Shown one piece after another: positions 1 to 10,083 of a stretch of DNA of 34,506 nucleotides (positions within the stretch are counted from its first letter, which is position 1; the number at the start of each line of letters is the position of its first letter). A program made the translations under genes and the position numbers. Under the pieces are notes generated by a model. That model did not search any database and was not told where the DNA came from. It worked only from the letters and a program-made list of their open reading frames with translations. The stretch is from contig BFEA01000229.1 of NCBI GenBank assembly GCA_003427395.1, positions 1,128,607 to 1,163,112 of the forward strand. The letters run 5' to 3'. The stretch comes from Chara braunii. Taxonomy: Eukaryota; Streptophyta; Charophyceae; Charales; Characeae.

Positions 1-72
<72 letters not shown>
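1..72. repeat. (AG)36 microsatellite
   Basis: A perfect AG dinucleotide run reaches the left edge of the window, so its full length is unknown. It lies about 170 bases upstream of the pectin methylesterase start. GA/CT tracts near plant transcription starts can bind GAGA-type BPC factors, but nothing here proves such a role. Confidence 0.97.
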
Positions 73-73
<1 letters not shown>

Positions 74-144
74 ACGGGTGGTGCATCATCTTTCTGGCGG
101 TTTCACTTTCTAAGGTGACTGATGGTGAAACTTTTCGCTGTGTT

Positions 145-177
145 TCTTTCTTTTAATTGCTGTGCTACATTTGCAGG
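145..177 (+). promoter_or_regulatory. probable 3' splice acceptor of a 5'UTR intron
   Basis: A pyrimidine-rich stretch leads to TTTGCAG followed by G (AG at 175-176). It lies between the (AG)n tract and the start codon at 245. The reading frame is closed upstream of that start by an in-frame TGA at 212-214, so if this acceptor is used it removes an intron from the untranslated leader. The first exon and promoter would then lie left of the window. This is inferred from the motif only. Confidence 0.4.
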
Positions 178-244
178 TGGACTGCAGACTCTTTTTTGGG
201 ATTCTTGAGACTGAAGGACGGACGAGGTTGCTGTACTTGAGGAG

Positions 245-2119
245 ATGGCTGGTAACGCTAACATTGATCACATTCCCCTCCAGGGGGATGGGGTTCCAAG
301 GCGGAAGTCTGGCCGGAAAGCAGTGAAAATTTGTCTGATATCCATGGTTGTTGCCTGTGCAGTTGCCATCCTCATTGCTGTCCCCATTACCTACGGGCGT
401 CGCAACAGACACCATAATAGGAATGGGAACACACAGAATATGGCAATGACATCTGGTGAGGCAGTGGAGCTCTTGTGTGACAATGCTGATGACCAGGAGC
501 TATGTAAACAGTCGTTGATGGTAGACGAGAATGGCAACAACTTGAATGCGAGCGCAAGTATAGACACGAGGACACTTGCTGCGTTTCCTATGAGGCTGCT
601 GAATGCATCTTCTTCGCAAGTGGCTGCCGTAAATCGAGCCATCGATGATATTGTTGTGCGGGCCCAAAACACATCGTGGGAACGAGCAGCTCGTGCCTGT
701 AATGACAGCTTCGCAGATGCCCTTCTGATGTTGGTGGACATTGCAAATGCCACAGCACAGGAGGACTACAATACTGCCAAGGCCGGGCTGGCTGCACTTC
801 GGACGGAGACTGCAGATTGCGCCGAGGAGCTCTTTAAGGCACTCAACTTGTCGTATGAACCGTATAACAGCTCTGATTCAATGAACGTGACGTTTTTGTC
901 AGTCGAGCACCAGTTTAGCGTCTCAATGGGTGCCACGTTGTACAATTCTACTCTGACTCTTGCGTTTCAATTGTCAAATGCGATGAATGTCATCACGAAC
1001 ATTAAAGATAAGATCAAGGGGGGGCGTATGCTGTTAGGAGGTGTGCGGCGCTTGTCACGAAGGAGGCTGCTGGCCCAGGCTGACGTTGATCGCAGGATGG
1101 AGCCTCGCTTCACTGTTGACCCAAGGGGGGGGGCTGATTTCAAGAAAATTCAGCAGGCAATTAATGCGGCTTTCCAGATGAGGACTGAGGGAGCAACTGA
1201 GAGAATAGTCATCAAGATCAAGGCAGGATTGTACAGGGAGAAGGTTCTTGTCCCTAGGGAACTGTGGAAGTTGACCATCATTGGGGATGGCCCGGATCGA
1301 ACCACCGTCCAGTGGGGTGATTATACCAATCCTCAAAACACTACTGGATTGCGAACCAGGGAGACATACACTTTCGCTGTGGAGGCTGTTGGATTCCTGG
1401 CCCTCGACATGACTTTCGAGAACAATGCTGGCTGGAGTGCGACGGTGCAGCAGGCGGTCGCTCTTCGGGCATCTTTACGAACCCTCCGCGCAGCTCCACA
1501 AGAACTTGGATCCGGACTGGCTGCCTTCAGCAACTGCCATTTCCTCGGTCATCAAGATACCCTTTACTCCCACACCGGTTGGCAGTTCTACGATAAGTGT
1601 GTAATCAATGGAACGGTGGACTACATCTTTGGAAACGCTGCTGCCGTCTTTCAGAAATGCGCTCTCAACAGCATCCGCACGAACGGCACCAACACAATCA
1701 CTGCCCAGTCCCGGACAAGTGAGAAAGAGGAAACAGGCTTTGTGTTCCGCTACTGCGAAGTGGATCGCAATTCGAAGAATCAGACCATTTTCATGGGTGC
1801 AAACCACCCTAATCGTCTTGTCTATCTGGGCCGGCCTTGGAGACCCTATTCCCGAGTCGTCTTCATGTTCTGCTATATTGGAGGCATTCACCCAGAAGGC
1901 TGGTCAGTATGGACCACTATGGGAAGGGGCTCGGATAATCATGAGACTGCAGAGTACTACGAATACCGGAATGATGGGCCCGGTGCTCGTACAGAGTCTC
2001 GAGTGCCATGGAGCCGAGTTTTGCCAGCTGACGAAGCTGGGGACTACACGGTTGCCAAATTCATCCATGGAAGGACCTGGCTCCCTCGCCTTGGCATCAG
2101 TCAAGATATGTGGGTATGA
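245..2119 (+). CDS. type-I pectin methylesterase with PMEI prodomain
   Basis: It de-esterifies methylated homogalacturonan in the cell wall, releasing methanol. The 624-residue frame is uninterrupted. The start has G at -3 and +4, and an in-frame stop lies at 212-214. Residues about 28-50 are a hydrophobic anchor after a basic N-terminus, as in type II membrane pro-PMEs. The inhibitor-like domain (about 72-250) has four cysteines, C78, C87, C152 and C192, with the usual 9- and 40-residue spacings. Basic RMLL (261-264) and RRLL (273-276) resemble subtilase processing sites before the catalytic domain. All PME signatures are present: GLYREK (328-333), QAVAL (Q403), HQDTL (Q437, D438), VDYIFG (D459) and LGRPW (R530, W532). 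By family knowledge D438 and D459 are the acid/base and nucleophile. Spacing D438-D459 is 21, as in carrot PME. The Q403-Q437 spacing is 34 instead of about 22, an insertion of about 12 residues. Many NxS/T sites suggest secretion. No intron is seen. Confidence 0.96.
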   Translation: MAGNANIDHIPLQGDGVPRRKSGRKAVKICLISMVVACAVAILIAVPITYGRRNRHHNRNGNTQNMAMTSGEAVELLCDNADDQELCKQSLMVDENGNNLNASASIDTRTLAAFPMRLLNASSSQVAAVNRAIDDIVVRAQNTSWERAARACNDSFADALLMLVDIANATAQEDYNTAKAGLAALRTETADCAEELFKALNLSYEPYNSSDSMNVTFLSVEHQFSVSMGATLYNSTLTLAFQLSNAMNVITNIKDKIKGGRMLLGGVRRLSRRRLLAQADVDRRMEPRFTVDPRGGADFKKIQQAINAAFQMRTEGATERIVIKIKAGLYREKVLVPRELWKLTIIGDGPDRTTVQWGDYTNPQNTTGLRTRETYTFAVEAVGFLALDMTFENNAGWSATVQQAVALRASLRTLRAAPQELGSGLAAFSNCHFLGHQDTLYSHTGWQFYDKCVINGTVDYIFGNAAAVFQKCALNSIRTNGTNTITAQSRTSEKEETGFVFRYCEVDRNSKNQTIFMGANHPNRLVYLGRPWRPYSRVVFMFCYIGGIHPEGWSVWTTMGRGSDNHETAEYYEYRNDGPGARTESRVPWSRVLPADEAGDYTVAKFIHGRTWLPRLGISQDMWV

Positions 2120-3835
2120 TGTTGCTGAACACACGGTGACTTTTATATTCTCATCCACCTTAAAGCCCTTGTTTCGACTACAGGTTTTGTTTTCAGGTTA
2201 AGCTGTCCTCCTTCACCCGACTGCAGATTTTCTTCTTGCTTTAGGCTGGTTGCAGATTAAATTTCTGTTTTCATCTTGGACTGCCTCGGGTCGACTTCTT
2301 TCCGTATGGAACTTTTTTCTCATGCACGCCGGGCCCCACATTGGTTGGTTCTCGTCACCAGCAGGCAGTAGCTAAGCTGGCCCTGGCCTGTCTTCCCTGG
2401 CTGTGACCGGGGGCCCCTTGTACAATTGTACAATGAGTATGGGCCACGACCATGCCCAGGTATGAAGGGGAAGTAAAGATGGCTCCTCCCCCTCCTCTCC
2501 ATCTTCCTGTTTTTCGTCGTCGCAGATGTGTCCCGAGTTGCAGCTGTTGATTGTGTTTCTAACAGAGACCATCTTGATAACTGTCCGCCCCTCGATCTTT
2601 TCCTGGGTCGTTTCGCTGGGGCACTGTCGCTGCTCCGTACTGAGGTCATAAAGGCAGGGTAGAATTACGCGGCCCCCACCCTCAGGAATCCTATCCTTGG
2701 CGCTTTTCCTCCTGGGAGAACCGCTAGCAGTACTTCCATGACACCATTCATAGCATCTGAGACGGACGACGTGCTGATAGATGAACAGCGGCTGTGGTTC
2801 TTGGCCCTAATGGAAGTGCCACCCAGTTCTGCTTGTAATAGCCTTGTATATACCCGCGGTACAGCTGAGGGAAACATTTTGCTGGTTTGACATCTTCCTG
2901 GCATTCCCCCATTTAGCCCCCTGCTTCCTCCCTGTCCCGCAGCCCCCTTCCTTCAAAGTGAGTGCGTGCTAACAACTCCATCGCAGGAGGATCAGGGAAG
3001 CAAAAAGAGGTAAGGATCCTCGGCTGTGACATTCGTTTTGCAATGAGAAGTGGTGCAACATCGACTGCAGCCTCATCTTCGACAACGGAAGAAGTGAAAT
3101 GCATAGGAGAGTGAGGGCATTATCACGTCAAGCTGCGCTGAAGGCGAAGGAAGGTTAAGGCGGTGGTGCTTCTGATGGTTTGCTTGTCCCGGTTGTATGC
3201 TCTCCGTTTTGCTCGACGGTAATATGTGTTAGCTGGAATGTTTAGCACACCACATGTGCTGAGGGTAGATGATTGGAGATATACAGCCCTTCTCATTAAC
3301 TAATGGCTCGTTCCGTCACTCTGCCACTCATGTGCATCCTACCAGGTGTGTCAGGATGGGCCGCATGCGTTCCTTCAACACTTCAGACATCTTCTCACTC
3401 TTTTTTATTGTCTATAGACTCTATACGTCTCGTCTCCTAAACGGTTTCTGCCCAGTTGCCAGTATTTATGTGGGGGCATTCTCTGTATGTGTACTAGCAT
3501 CTGAGGAAAGCTGACTCCACCTTCCAGCACCTCTCTTCGCCGTAGCGTCTTTCCCTATGCTCTGGGCAGCTTCGTGCTTCGCCTGTACCCAAATGACATG
3601 AATACGTAGCCTTCACAGCATATTGACCCTGCCATTCCGATGGGGTTGTGAAAGAAACAGTTTCTATTTACTTTGTTAAAGTTTATTTTTCTTTGTCAGG
3701 AGCGCGCAGGGAGTGCTCTCTGGAGATTCAAACAGGGGCACACTGAGAATAGAACTGATGCAATGGAACCGTGTGTCGTTATTTTAGAAAACCTTTCCTG
3801 TGTGAGAGAGCTAGTGCATCTCAGGTACGACTGTT
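2120..3835. other. 3' flank of the PME gene; no gene seen
   Basis: The first part must hold the PME 3'UTR. The short frames further on (for example 2320-2649 on the minus strand and 3269-3514 on the plus) have no recognisable domain or coding signature. No RNA gene or mobile element is evident. Confidence 0.6.
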
Positions 3836-3838
3836 GTG

Positions 3839-3930
<92 letters not shown>

Positions 3931-3931
3931 N

Positions 3932-3988
<57 letters not shown>
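3836..3988. repeat. compound (GT)n(GA)n microsatellite
   Basis: About 60 bases of GT pass directly into about 90 bases of GA. One ambiguous base at 3931 marks an unresolved position, typical of slippage-prone DNA. The apparent Ser/Leu and Glu/Arg frames across it are artefacts of the repeat. Confidence 0.97.
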
Positions 3989-3990
<2 letters not shown>

Positions 3991-4723
3991 TTTGGATTTC
4001 TGAGAGACACATCATTCTAATTGGCTGTGGGCACGGTTATTCTTTTCGCATTCCCTCTTCTATGGGCGGTGATCATTTCTTTGATAGAATGAGCCTTGTG
4101 CTGACTTCACAAACGGTGGATTACCTGCTAGCTCTTCTTCGTTTTCTAACGAAAACATCAAACTGTGTGAAGGCGCTGTGTTGGTCACGATTGCCATATT
4201 GTTTCCCCCTGTGTGGGTGGGGGGGTGGGGGGGGACAGATTCTCATCGGTATAGCCCCTTCTCCCCCCAGATGTGTGTGGACCCAAAAGTGACAATGTTC
4301 GTATTGTTTTGATGAAACGGCCAGTTCATCGACGTTTTCTGAGTGGTGCGAAGCCCACAATGTCTGCATACACGCCTGTTTGCCTCCCTCTGTGTGTAGC
4401 ATGTGTGTGCACATGAGGCAAGCGAGGTACCTACGCAGCTCCAGCAAAACCACATAGTCCCACTGTGAGCAAGTGGCAAGTCGCGGAGGCAATAATCATT
4501 GCAGCGAGGCAAACACCGCTTTTGGGTCCGCTTGTGGTGAAGGCACGTTGGGGGCCGTTCAGTTGATTCAACCATGCACGAAATCTTAGCGATTAGGAAG
4601 GACTGGGGAGGGTAGAGTTGCCTCACTCTTTTCAAAGATTCACGATACATAAGCATCCCATTGATACATGCGCTCTCTGTGAGACATACAAATGCCCACC
4701 CTGACCTTTTGATGAGTAGAGAA
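3989..4723. other. intergenic, no gene seen
   Basis: No frame here has a recognisable domain. The only notable feature is a G-rich run at 4215-4234 (three G blocks separated by single T). Confidence 0.6.
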
Positions 4724-4767
<44 letters not shown>

Positions 4768-4783
4768 TAATAATAATAATAAT
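4724..4783. repeat. (AAT)n microsatellite
   Basis: A trinucleotide AAT run with one GAT interruption near 4766. It gives spurious poly-Asn and poly-Ile frames on the two strands. Confidence 0.95.
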
Positions 4784-4879
4784 GTTATGATCCTGGCCAA
4801 TTTCGAGATACACATCCATCAGAAAGTACAAATCCGTCCAATTGCAGAAAGAAATGAATGAACTTGAGAGGAGAGAGAG

Positions 4880-4935
4880 GATTATAAGAAGAAGAAGAAG
4901 TAAGAAAGAAGAAGTAAGAAAGAAGAAGAAGATGA
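4880..4935. repeat. imperfect (GAA)n tract
   Basis: AAGAAG repeats with interspersed GTAAGAAA units form a purine-only stretch on the plus strand. No gene is associated. Confidence 0.85.
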
Positions 4936-5110
4936 TGTACACCAGCAAGACAAATGACAAGGCTCTTCTTCTTCACCCAACAATCTCCTCCTCCTTATCC
5001 CCCCCTTCTCTTATTCATACAAGAAATAATAATACAATGTTGAATGGATGATCCAGAATCAAAGTCCGAGTTCCTCTTCTACTGCAGGCATCACTTGAGG
5101 TCCACCATAG

Positions 5111-5334
5111 CCATGGCCACCTCTCCCACTCTTCACTCTCATAGGCCGAGGCTATGGCGGACTACTAGGCCTTGCCCAGACGCCCAAAGGACAACCCAAA
5201 GCAGCTATGGCTGCTCTAGCTCAGGCCGCCATGCCTGACCCTGCCTCGAAGCTTCTTGGTGTGGCTCCCCCCAGTTGGGGACTCCCTGCTGCAGCGCCCA
5301 CCAAGGTGATGAAGATGGCTGCCACCATACTCAG
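5111..5334 (+). CDS. possible exon ending in a canonical splice donor
   Basis: An open frame of 74 codons plus two bases runs from just after an in-frame TAG (5108-5110) to CAG|GTAAGC, an excellent splice donor at 5334/5335. The peptide is rich in Gly, Ala and Pro, with an internal Met at 5207. It has an even amino-acid composition rather than low complexity. I recognise no domain. It could be an exon of an unrecognised host gene or the leader of another retroelement. The partner acceptor was not identified; this call rests only on the frame and the donor. Confidence 0.25.
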
Positions 5335-5807
5335 GTAAGCACCCATGGCGCTCCTCCCCCTTCCTTCCTTCTTCCCCCCTCGTGTCCTTCTCCTTCCTCC
5401 CCAGCAGCACTGCTCCAGCATAGCGCTGCTCCAGCCAGCACTCCACCAGTGTGTTGCCAAACTTGCACACCGAAAAAGAGGCCGGACTCTCCGCCCGGCC
5501 AGAAGATATAGCGGCCTGCTTCGCCTCTTGGGCGGTGACTTCCAGGCCGCTCGGCCTCCCAAGCAACCGGTACCTCCTCCCTTTCGGAGGGAAACATCAT
5601 TGCAGATTCTGATATTGCCCGTACAGGCCCTAGACCCAGACTGGTTGGACTGATATCCGCCTAGACCTAACCTACAACTACTGGGCCTCTAAAAATGCCA
5701 CTTTTGTCTTCTTCTGCTCGGCCTCCGGTACCTGCACATCTACCCCTTCCAGGTGCGGTACCGGCCTACCCGCTACTTGAGTGTTTTTCCCCGCTGCAAC
5801 CCCTCAA
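5335..5807. other. no gene seen; pyrimidine-rich flank of the LTR element
   Basis: CT-rich DNA lies between the possible exon and the chromovirus 3' LTR. Frames at 5275-5511 and 5345-5653 have compositions driven by C-rich sequence and no domain. Confidence 0.5.
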
Positions 5808-6105
5808 TGTCACGACCACAGGTAAGTACCGGCCCTCAGGGCCCAACGAATGAGCAAGTGCCCTGACGGGCCACACACATACTCATGCCAAGGCACGGTC
5901 ACACACACACCCAAGCCAACCAACACTCAGACAGGCATGGTCACACACACACTCAAGCCATCCAGCACTGAGACAGACATGCAGTCCAGCAAGTGTGCAC
6001 ACACAGACTTAGTAGCCAGCGGGAAACTCAGCAGGGCATTCAGTCTATGGGCAAAACTCACAAATCAGTTGTGTGTTTCAGTCGATGTATGGACAGGTCA
6101 TCACA
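5808..6105 (-). repeat. probable 3' LTR of the chromovirus
   Basis: On the plus strand this 298-bp segment begins TGTCACGACC and ends GGTCATCACA. These are imperfect inverted termini (8 of 10 match) with the standard TG...CA ends. It directly abuts the polypurine tract and starts 42 bases after the last chromodomain codon. The interior is CACA-rich and GC-rich. No second copy exists in the window to confirm the borders. Confidence 0.6.
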
Positions 6106-6121
6106 CTACTCCCCCCTCAAG
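6106..6121 (-). other. polypurine tract
   Basis: On the minus strand TTGAGGGGGGAGTAG sits immediately before the TGTGATGACC start of the LTR. This is the usual position and composition of the plus-strand DNA primer of Ty3/gypsy elements. Confidence 0.65.
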
Positions 6122-6146
6122 AGCGAGGTCCCTTCAAGCGAGTAAC

Positions 6147-6425
6147 TCATTCTGAGTCCTCGACAAACGCATCGTTAGCGAGCAAGGCAAAGAGGTTCCT
6201 AGAGTAGTCTGTTGCAGTGAGCCTTGCAGAGATCTTAGGTACAGCGTTAGTGGCGATTTGTCGCTCGTATGCTTTGACAACACGAGGTGCACTGCATAGC
6301 AGTTCCTGTTTGGAAGTCCAGTACAGATCGTCTAATGGGTGATACATGAAGTGAACCTGGTACTCTGTTGCGTCCCTTCCCTATGTGCTGTTTGATCCTG
6401 TCTATCTCATGCCCGCCTTTGATCG
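6147..6425 (-). pseudogene. integrase C-terminal chromodomain, frameshifted
   Basis: After the integrase the frame reads HEIDRIKQHIGKGRN, then shifts near 6365-6370 into YQVHFMYHPLDDLYW and on to the stop at 6147. The pattern of HE-x-D-x-I, a basic turn, Y-x-V-x-F and a C-terminal tryptophan-containing segment fits a diverged chromodomain. In chromoviruses this domain targets integration to marked chromatin. The frameshift shows the copy is dead. Confidence 0.75.
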
Positions 6426-7323
6426 CACAAGGGATCATGTCCTCGCGATAGTCGAACATTTTAGCATCACGGTGGAGGTACAGTTTCGATGCATGGAACA
6501 CGGGGTATGTGCGCCGATGAGCTGGCACATCAACTACGTATGAAGGGCCAAAGTGGTCTTCGCCAATCACATCCAAAACTTCCCACGGTTCGTAATAGAG
6601 TGGGAGAAGTTTGCGAGAGACCCCTTCTTCTTCTGAGAATTCAGAGATCTTGACCCAGACATAGCTTCCTACTTGAATGTCTGACAGTCGGCGCCTCTTG
6701 TTCGCATGATGGATCATGGCGTGCTGTCGCTTGGTCATGGCTGCAATGGTAACCTTGAGCAAGCGGTCATACTTGGCCCTGAAGCCAGGCCTGCCGGGTG
6801 TTAAGCCAGCTGGCTGTTCAGGGAATAGGTAGGAGAGCGGATTACTGATTTGCCAACCGAGATGCAGCCTGTTAGGTGTCATGCCGGTGGCAGAATGGAT
6901 GGAGTTGTTGTACAACCCTCTAACGGAATACAACTCTTCATCCCATGTTTCCTGATCCGGGATAATCAAAGTGCGAAAAAGTTGGAACACAGTCTGGTTG
7001 ATTTCTTCAGCCAAACCGTTGGCTTTAGGGTGTCGGCCAGATGTCATACACAGCCTGATCCCCAAATGAGACGTGAAGTCCTTCCATTCAGTACTAATGA
7101 AGCGCGGGTCCCGATCGCTTACGAGAGTCTTCGGGGTTCCGAACTCCAGAATGTACTTCGGTTGGAACTCACGATTCACTAATTTTGTTGGGGCATGAGG
7201 CGGCAAAGGGATCAGATTAAGGAACTTAGAGAATCGGTTAACAATCACCATGACTTGTGAGTAGCCGTTCTTACTTACCTTTCCCATGTCGGTAAAGTCG
7301 ATGGAGACAGACTCCCTGGGACC
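6426..7323 (-). pseudogene. integrase catalytic core and C-terminal region
   Basis: The DDE core is present. The first Asp is in SIDF (codon 7297-7299), the second in VSDRDPRF, and Glu lies 36 residues later in GLAEEINQ, so D-D-35-E spacing is kept. The next conserved Asp, in the V-D-R-F-S position, has become Asn (7237-7239). Downstream come the SH3-like GSYVWVKISEF region and the PVFHASKLYLH motif typical of gypsy integrase tails. It is separated from the zinc-finger part by an in-frame TAA at 7324-7326, where the family usually has Gln. Confidence 0.9.
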
Positions 7324-7326
7324 TTA

Positions 7327-7620
7327 AGGAATGGGTAGGGGTGTGAGTAGCCCCATGGGCTTTTGTCTGCATGGTTTGATTCGTTGACAGACTTGACATT
7401 CAGCCACAAAATTTTCAGCAGTCCCTTTCATGCCAGGGCAATCAAACTGTCTCAGCAAATTGGCGTACGTCTTTGTCATGCCGAAGTGTCCGCTCCGGCC
7501 ATGAGCCAAATCCAGAAAGTGCGTGCGGAGAGGCTCATGGTTGGGCACACACAAACGGTCGTGGTTCCCGTAGCGACGAAAAATCAGTCCTCCATACTCG
7601 TGAAAATCAGGTTGATTGCT
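7327..7620 (-). pseudogene. integrase N-terminal HHCC zinc finger
   Basis: The H-x4-H (AHGRSGH) and C-x2-C (ECQVC) pairs lie about 30 residues apart, the zinc-binding fold of retroelement integrases. It follows the RNase H domain in the same frame and ends at the TAA at 7324-7326. Confidence 0.88.
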
Positions 7621-7739
7621 AGTGTCAGCCAGTAGCCGCTCAAGGATGGAACTCAACTCCGGATCCTTGGCGGTGTGCTCTACGAGGTCCTCCTTCAGTT
7701 TCTTCTGGAGGTCGTAGGATTTGACAAGGCAAGTCATGT

Positions 7740-8130
7740 ACTCAGGGTGGCGAGACAATGCATCAGCAACTCGATTATAACAACCATTTTTGTGTCTTAA
7801 CTCAAAATCGAACATGTCAATCTCATGGAACCAGCGAAGCAAGGTAGTGGACAGGGTAGTTTGCTGTTTGATCCACTTCAGAGTCTCATGATCTGAGAAG
7901 ACTTTGAAGTGGCGTCCCAAAAGATAGTGTTTTCAGTGGTCCAACGCCATACGCAAAGCATAGAGCTCGCGCATGTAGGTGGAAGTGACTACCTTTACGC
8001 TGGGCATGCGTTTGCTGTAGTACTCGAGTGGCCGCAAGCCATCGTCGTCATCTTGTTGCAGCAATGTGCCGATTCCATACCGACTTGCATCCGTAGTAAC
8101 TACGAATGTCAGTTTGGGATCTGCAATGCG
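7740..8130 (-). pseudogene. RNase H domain of the chromovirus
   Basis: The acidic residues expected of Ty3 RNase H are visible: Asp in TTDASRYG (about 8089-8091), Glu in MRELYALRM, Asp in FSDHETLKW (about 7891-7893) and Asp in NRVADALSRH (about 7762-7764). An in-frame TGA at 7933-7935 interrupts the domain at a position normally Trp. It digests RNA in RNA:DNA hybrids during reverse transcription. Confidence 0.88.
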
Positions 8131-8249
8131 GAGTACCGGGTAACTTACCAAGGCGTCCTTCAAGGCTTGAAAGGCGTTCGTGCACGCGGTGTCCCAAGAA
8201 TAGGGAACATTTTTACTGGTCAACCGCGACAATGGATGAACAACAATAG

Positions 8250-9097
8250 AGAAGGGGGGCACAAACTTTCGATAGTATGACGCGAGGCCAAGAAAAGAAC
8301 GCAGTTCAAGAATGTTCACGGGCTGAGGTCAATTGCGTATGACCTAAACCTTGGTTGCCTCAGGCTCCAGGCCTGCAGCAGACAACTGATGCTCAAGATA
8401 GATGACACTATCCTTCCCAAACTCAGATTTTTCTAAGTTGAGATGGAGTTGCGTTTTCTAGAGGATGGTTAGTACTTCCTCAAGGTGCTTGAGGTGTTCC
8501 TCCATGGACTAGTTGAAGATTAGTATGTCATCTAGGTAGACCACCACGAACCGGCCAATCTGTTCGTAGAGGACTTTGTCCATGAGGCCTTGGAAGGTGG
8601 TTGGCGCATTCGTGAGACCGAAGGGCATTACGGTAAACTCGTAAAACCCATCGCGCGTTTTGAACGCAGTCTTGTGCTGGTCCGCAGGATCGACTTCAAT
8701 CTAGTGGTAGCCAGACTTGAGATTGATCTTGGAGAAGACCTTGCACCCACCTGCGGCATCAAGCAAGTCATCTATACGAGGCAATGGATAAGGCATTCTT
8801 TCTTGTGATGCGGTTTAGACCGCGATAGTCAATACACATGTGGAGTTTGCCTCCTTTCTTTGGAACAAACAACACAGGAGCACCAAATTCAGATTCGCTA
8901 GGCTTGATCCACTCCTTGTCAATCATCTCATCCATCTGTCGTTTAAGTTCCTCCAACTCGCCGGGTCCCATTCGGTATATGCAGCCCTTTGGAGGAACAA
9001 CACCTTCAACCAACTCGATGGTGTATCGGACCGGTCGCATGGAGACTCCACGTGGCTCAGCCAGAACTTCCGGAAACCGATCGAGGAGGTTTTGGAT
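8250..9097 (-). pseudogene. reverse transcriptase, multiply disrupted
   Basis: The N-terminal part has YRMGPGELEELKRQM and [24 protein letters not shown] one-base frameshift near 8790-8796 follows. The next frame has PLPRIDDLL, a motif A with Asn replacing the catalytic Asp (8722-8724), FTVMPFGLTNAP-like sequence and an intact YLDD at 8527-8538. In-frame stops are at 8701-8703, 8509-8511, 8458-8460, 8344-8346 and 8329-8331. The domain ends with LRSFLGLASYYRKF. Loss of the motif A Asp alone would abolish polymerase activity. Confidence 0.92.
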
Positions 9098-9499
9098 ATC
9101 TGGTGGGACCGGTGGGGGTGGGGGATCAACAAAGGGATCACCTAGATCTGGTCGCAGGTCGCGGATAGAGACGACCGAATCTGAAGTAGGATCATTTGGA
9201 CCATTAGAGGGTAGAGAAATAGAGGTGTTAGAAGTAGAAGTACTAAAAGTAGGGTCACTAGTCGACGTAGTAGTGGTATTAACCGCAAAAGTAGATGGCA
9301 CATGGGTAGGACGAACAAAGGCAACATACAACTGTTCTTCCTCCTTGTGCTTGCGCCATTTCTTGTAGAACTGCATAGCATTCAGAAAAGTCACTTGGGA
9401 CTCGTGCTTCTCATCCAAGAGGACAGGAAGCTCATTCCCTCGAGCATCTTTGATCATGAAAAGTGACTCCTTCCACTTGGTCCATTCGCATTGGGAGTG

Positions 9500-9811
9500 C
9501 AGCCAGCCCAAGCCAAGGACAGTGTCGAAGGGGCACTTGTCAAGAACATAGAAGTTCAACGCGTGTGTGACAATTTTGTCCTTGTCAAAGGTAGTGCGCA
9601 CACCTTTGACTGCATGCGTATAAGAAACAACTTCTTTGTTGCCAACTTGGGTCCGGGAAGGGTTCTGCAAGGCCACTTGCTTCATCCCCAAGCCCACTTT
9701 GCGTATCCCGTGAGCTGACATAAAGTTAGCCGTAGCACCACAGTTAACGAAAACACGGAGATAGCAGTGGTTTATGAGAAGTTTGAAGAAGATCAACTTC
9801 ACGGTCCCTTA
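9500..9811 (-). pseudogene. retropepsin-like protease with Asp-to-Asn active site
   Basis: The active-site motif reads VFVNCGATANF, where the family has D in place of N (codon 9743-9745). The partner loop is FDTVLGLGWL near 9500. An in-frame TAA at 9809-9811 lies just upstream. The protease would process the polyprotein. The Asn change means this copy cannot act as an aspartic protease. A Ser/Thr/Pro-rich linker (about 9100-9350) joins it to the RT. Confidence 0.82.
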
Positions 9812-10041
9812 GGCACGCTGCTGTTTCATCTCAGCCCAATGCTCCAAGTGGTAGTGGAAGTCGACTGCCCCAAACTCCTCCCAAGGCTCAACATACAAAA
9901 CATTACTCACCTCAGCCTTGTCTTCAGCAGATGGTTGGGCTTCAAGGGAGGACTGCTGATTTGCAACAGATTCAGTCTCCCCTGCTGTAGAGTTTGCTGA
10001 AATTGACTCTACGCCCGGTTCTGGTTTCCCTGTAGCCTATA

Positions 10042-10083
10042 ACAATCTTGTACCTTATGGTTTGATTTTTGGCAATGCAGGCA
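10042..10083 (-). pseudogene. gag CCHC zinc knuckle
   Basis: The minus strand encodes C-L-H-C-Q-K-S-N-H-K-V-Q-D-C, an exact C-x2-C-x4-H-x4-C nucleic-acid-binding knuckle. It is in the same frame as the upstream gag but follows an in-frame TAA at 10324-10326. A frameshift just after it changes to the frame that leads into pol. Confidence 0.85.

Noticed and set aside
1608-2201. Overlapping 197-codon plus-strand frame
   Set aside because: It is a shadow of the pectin methylesterase, whose catalytic motifs lie in the other frame.
3269-3514. 81-codon plus-strand frame downstream of the PME
   Set aside because: No recognisable domain and no supporting context.
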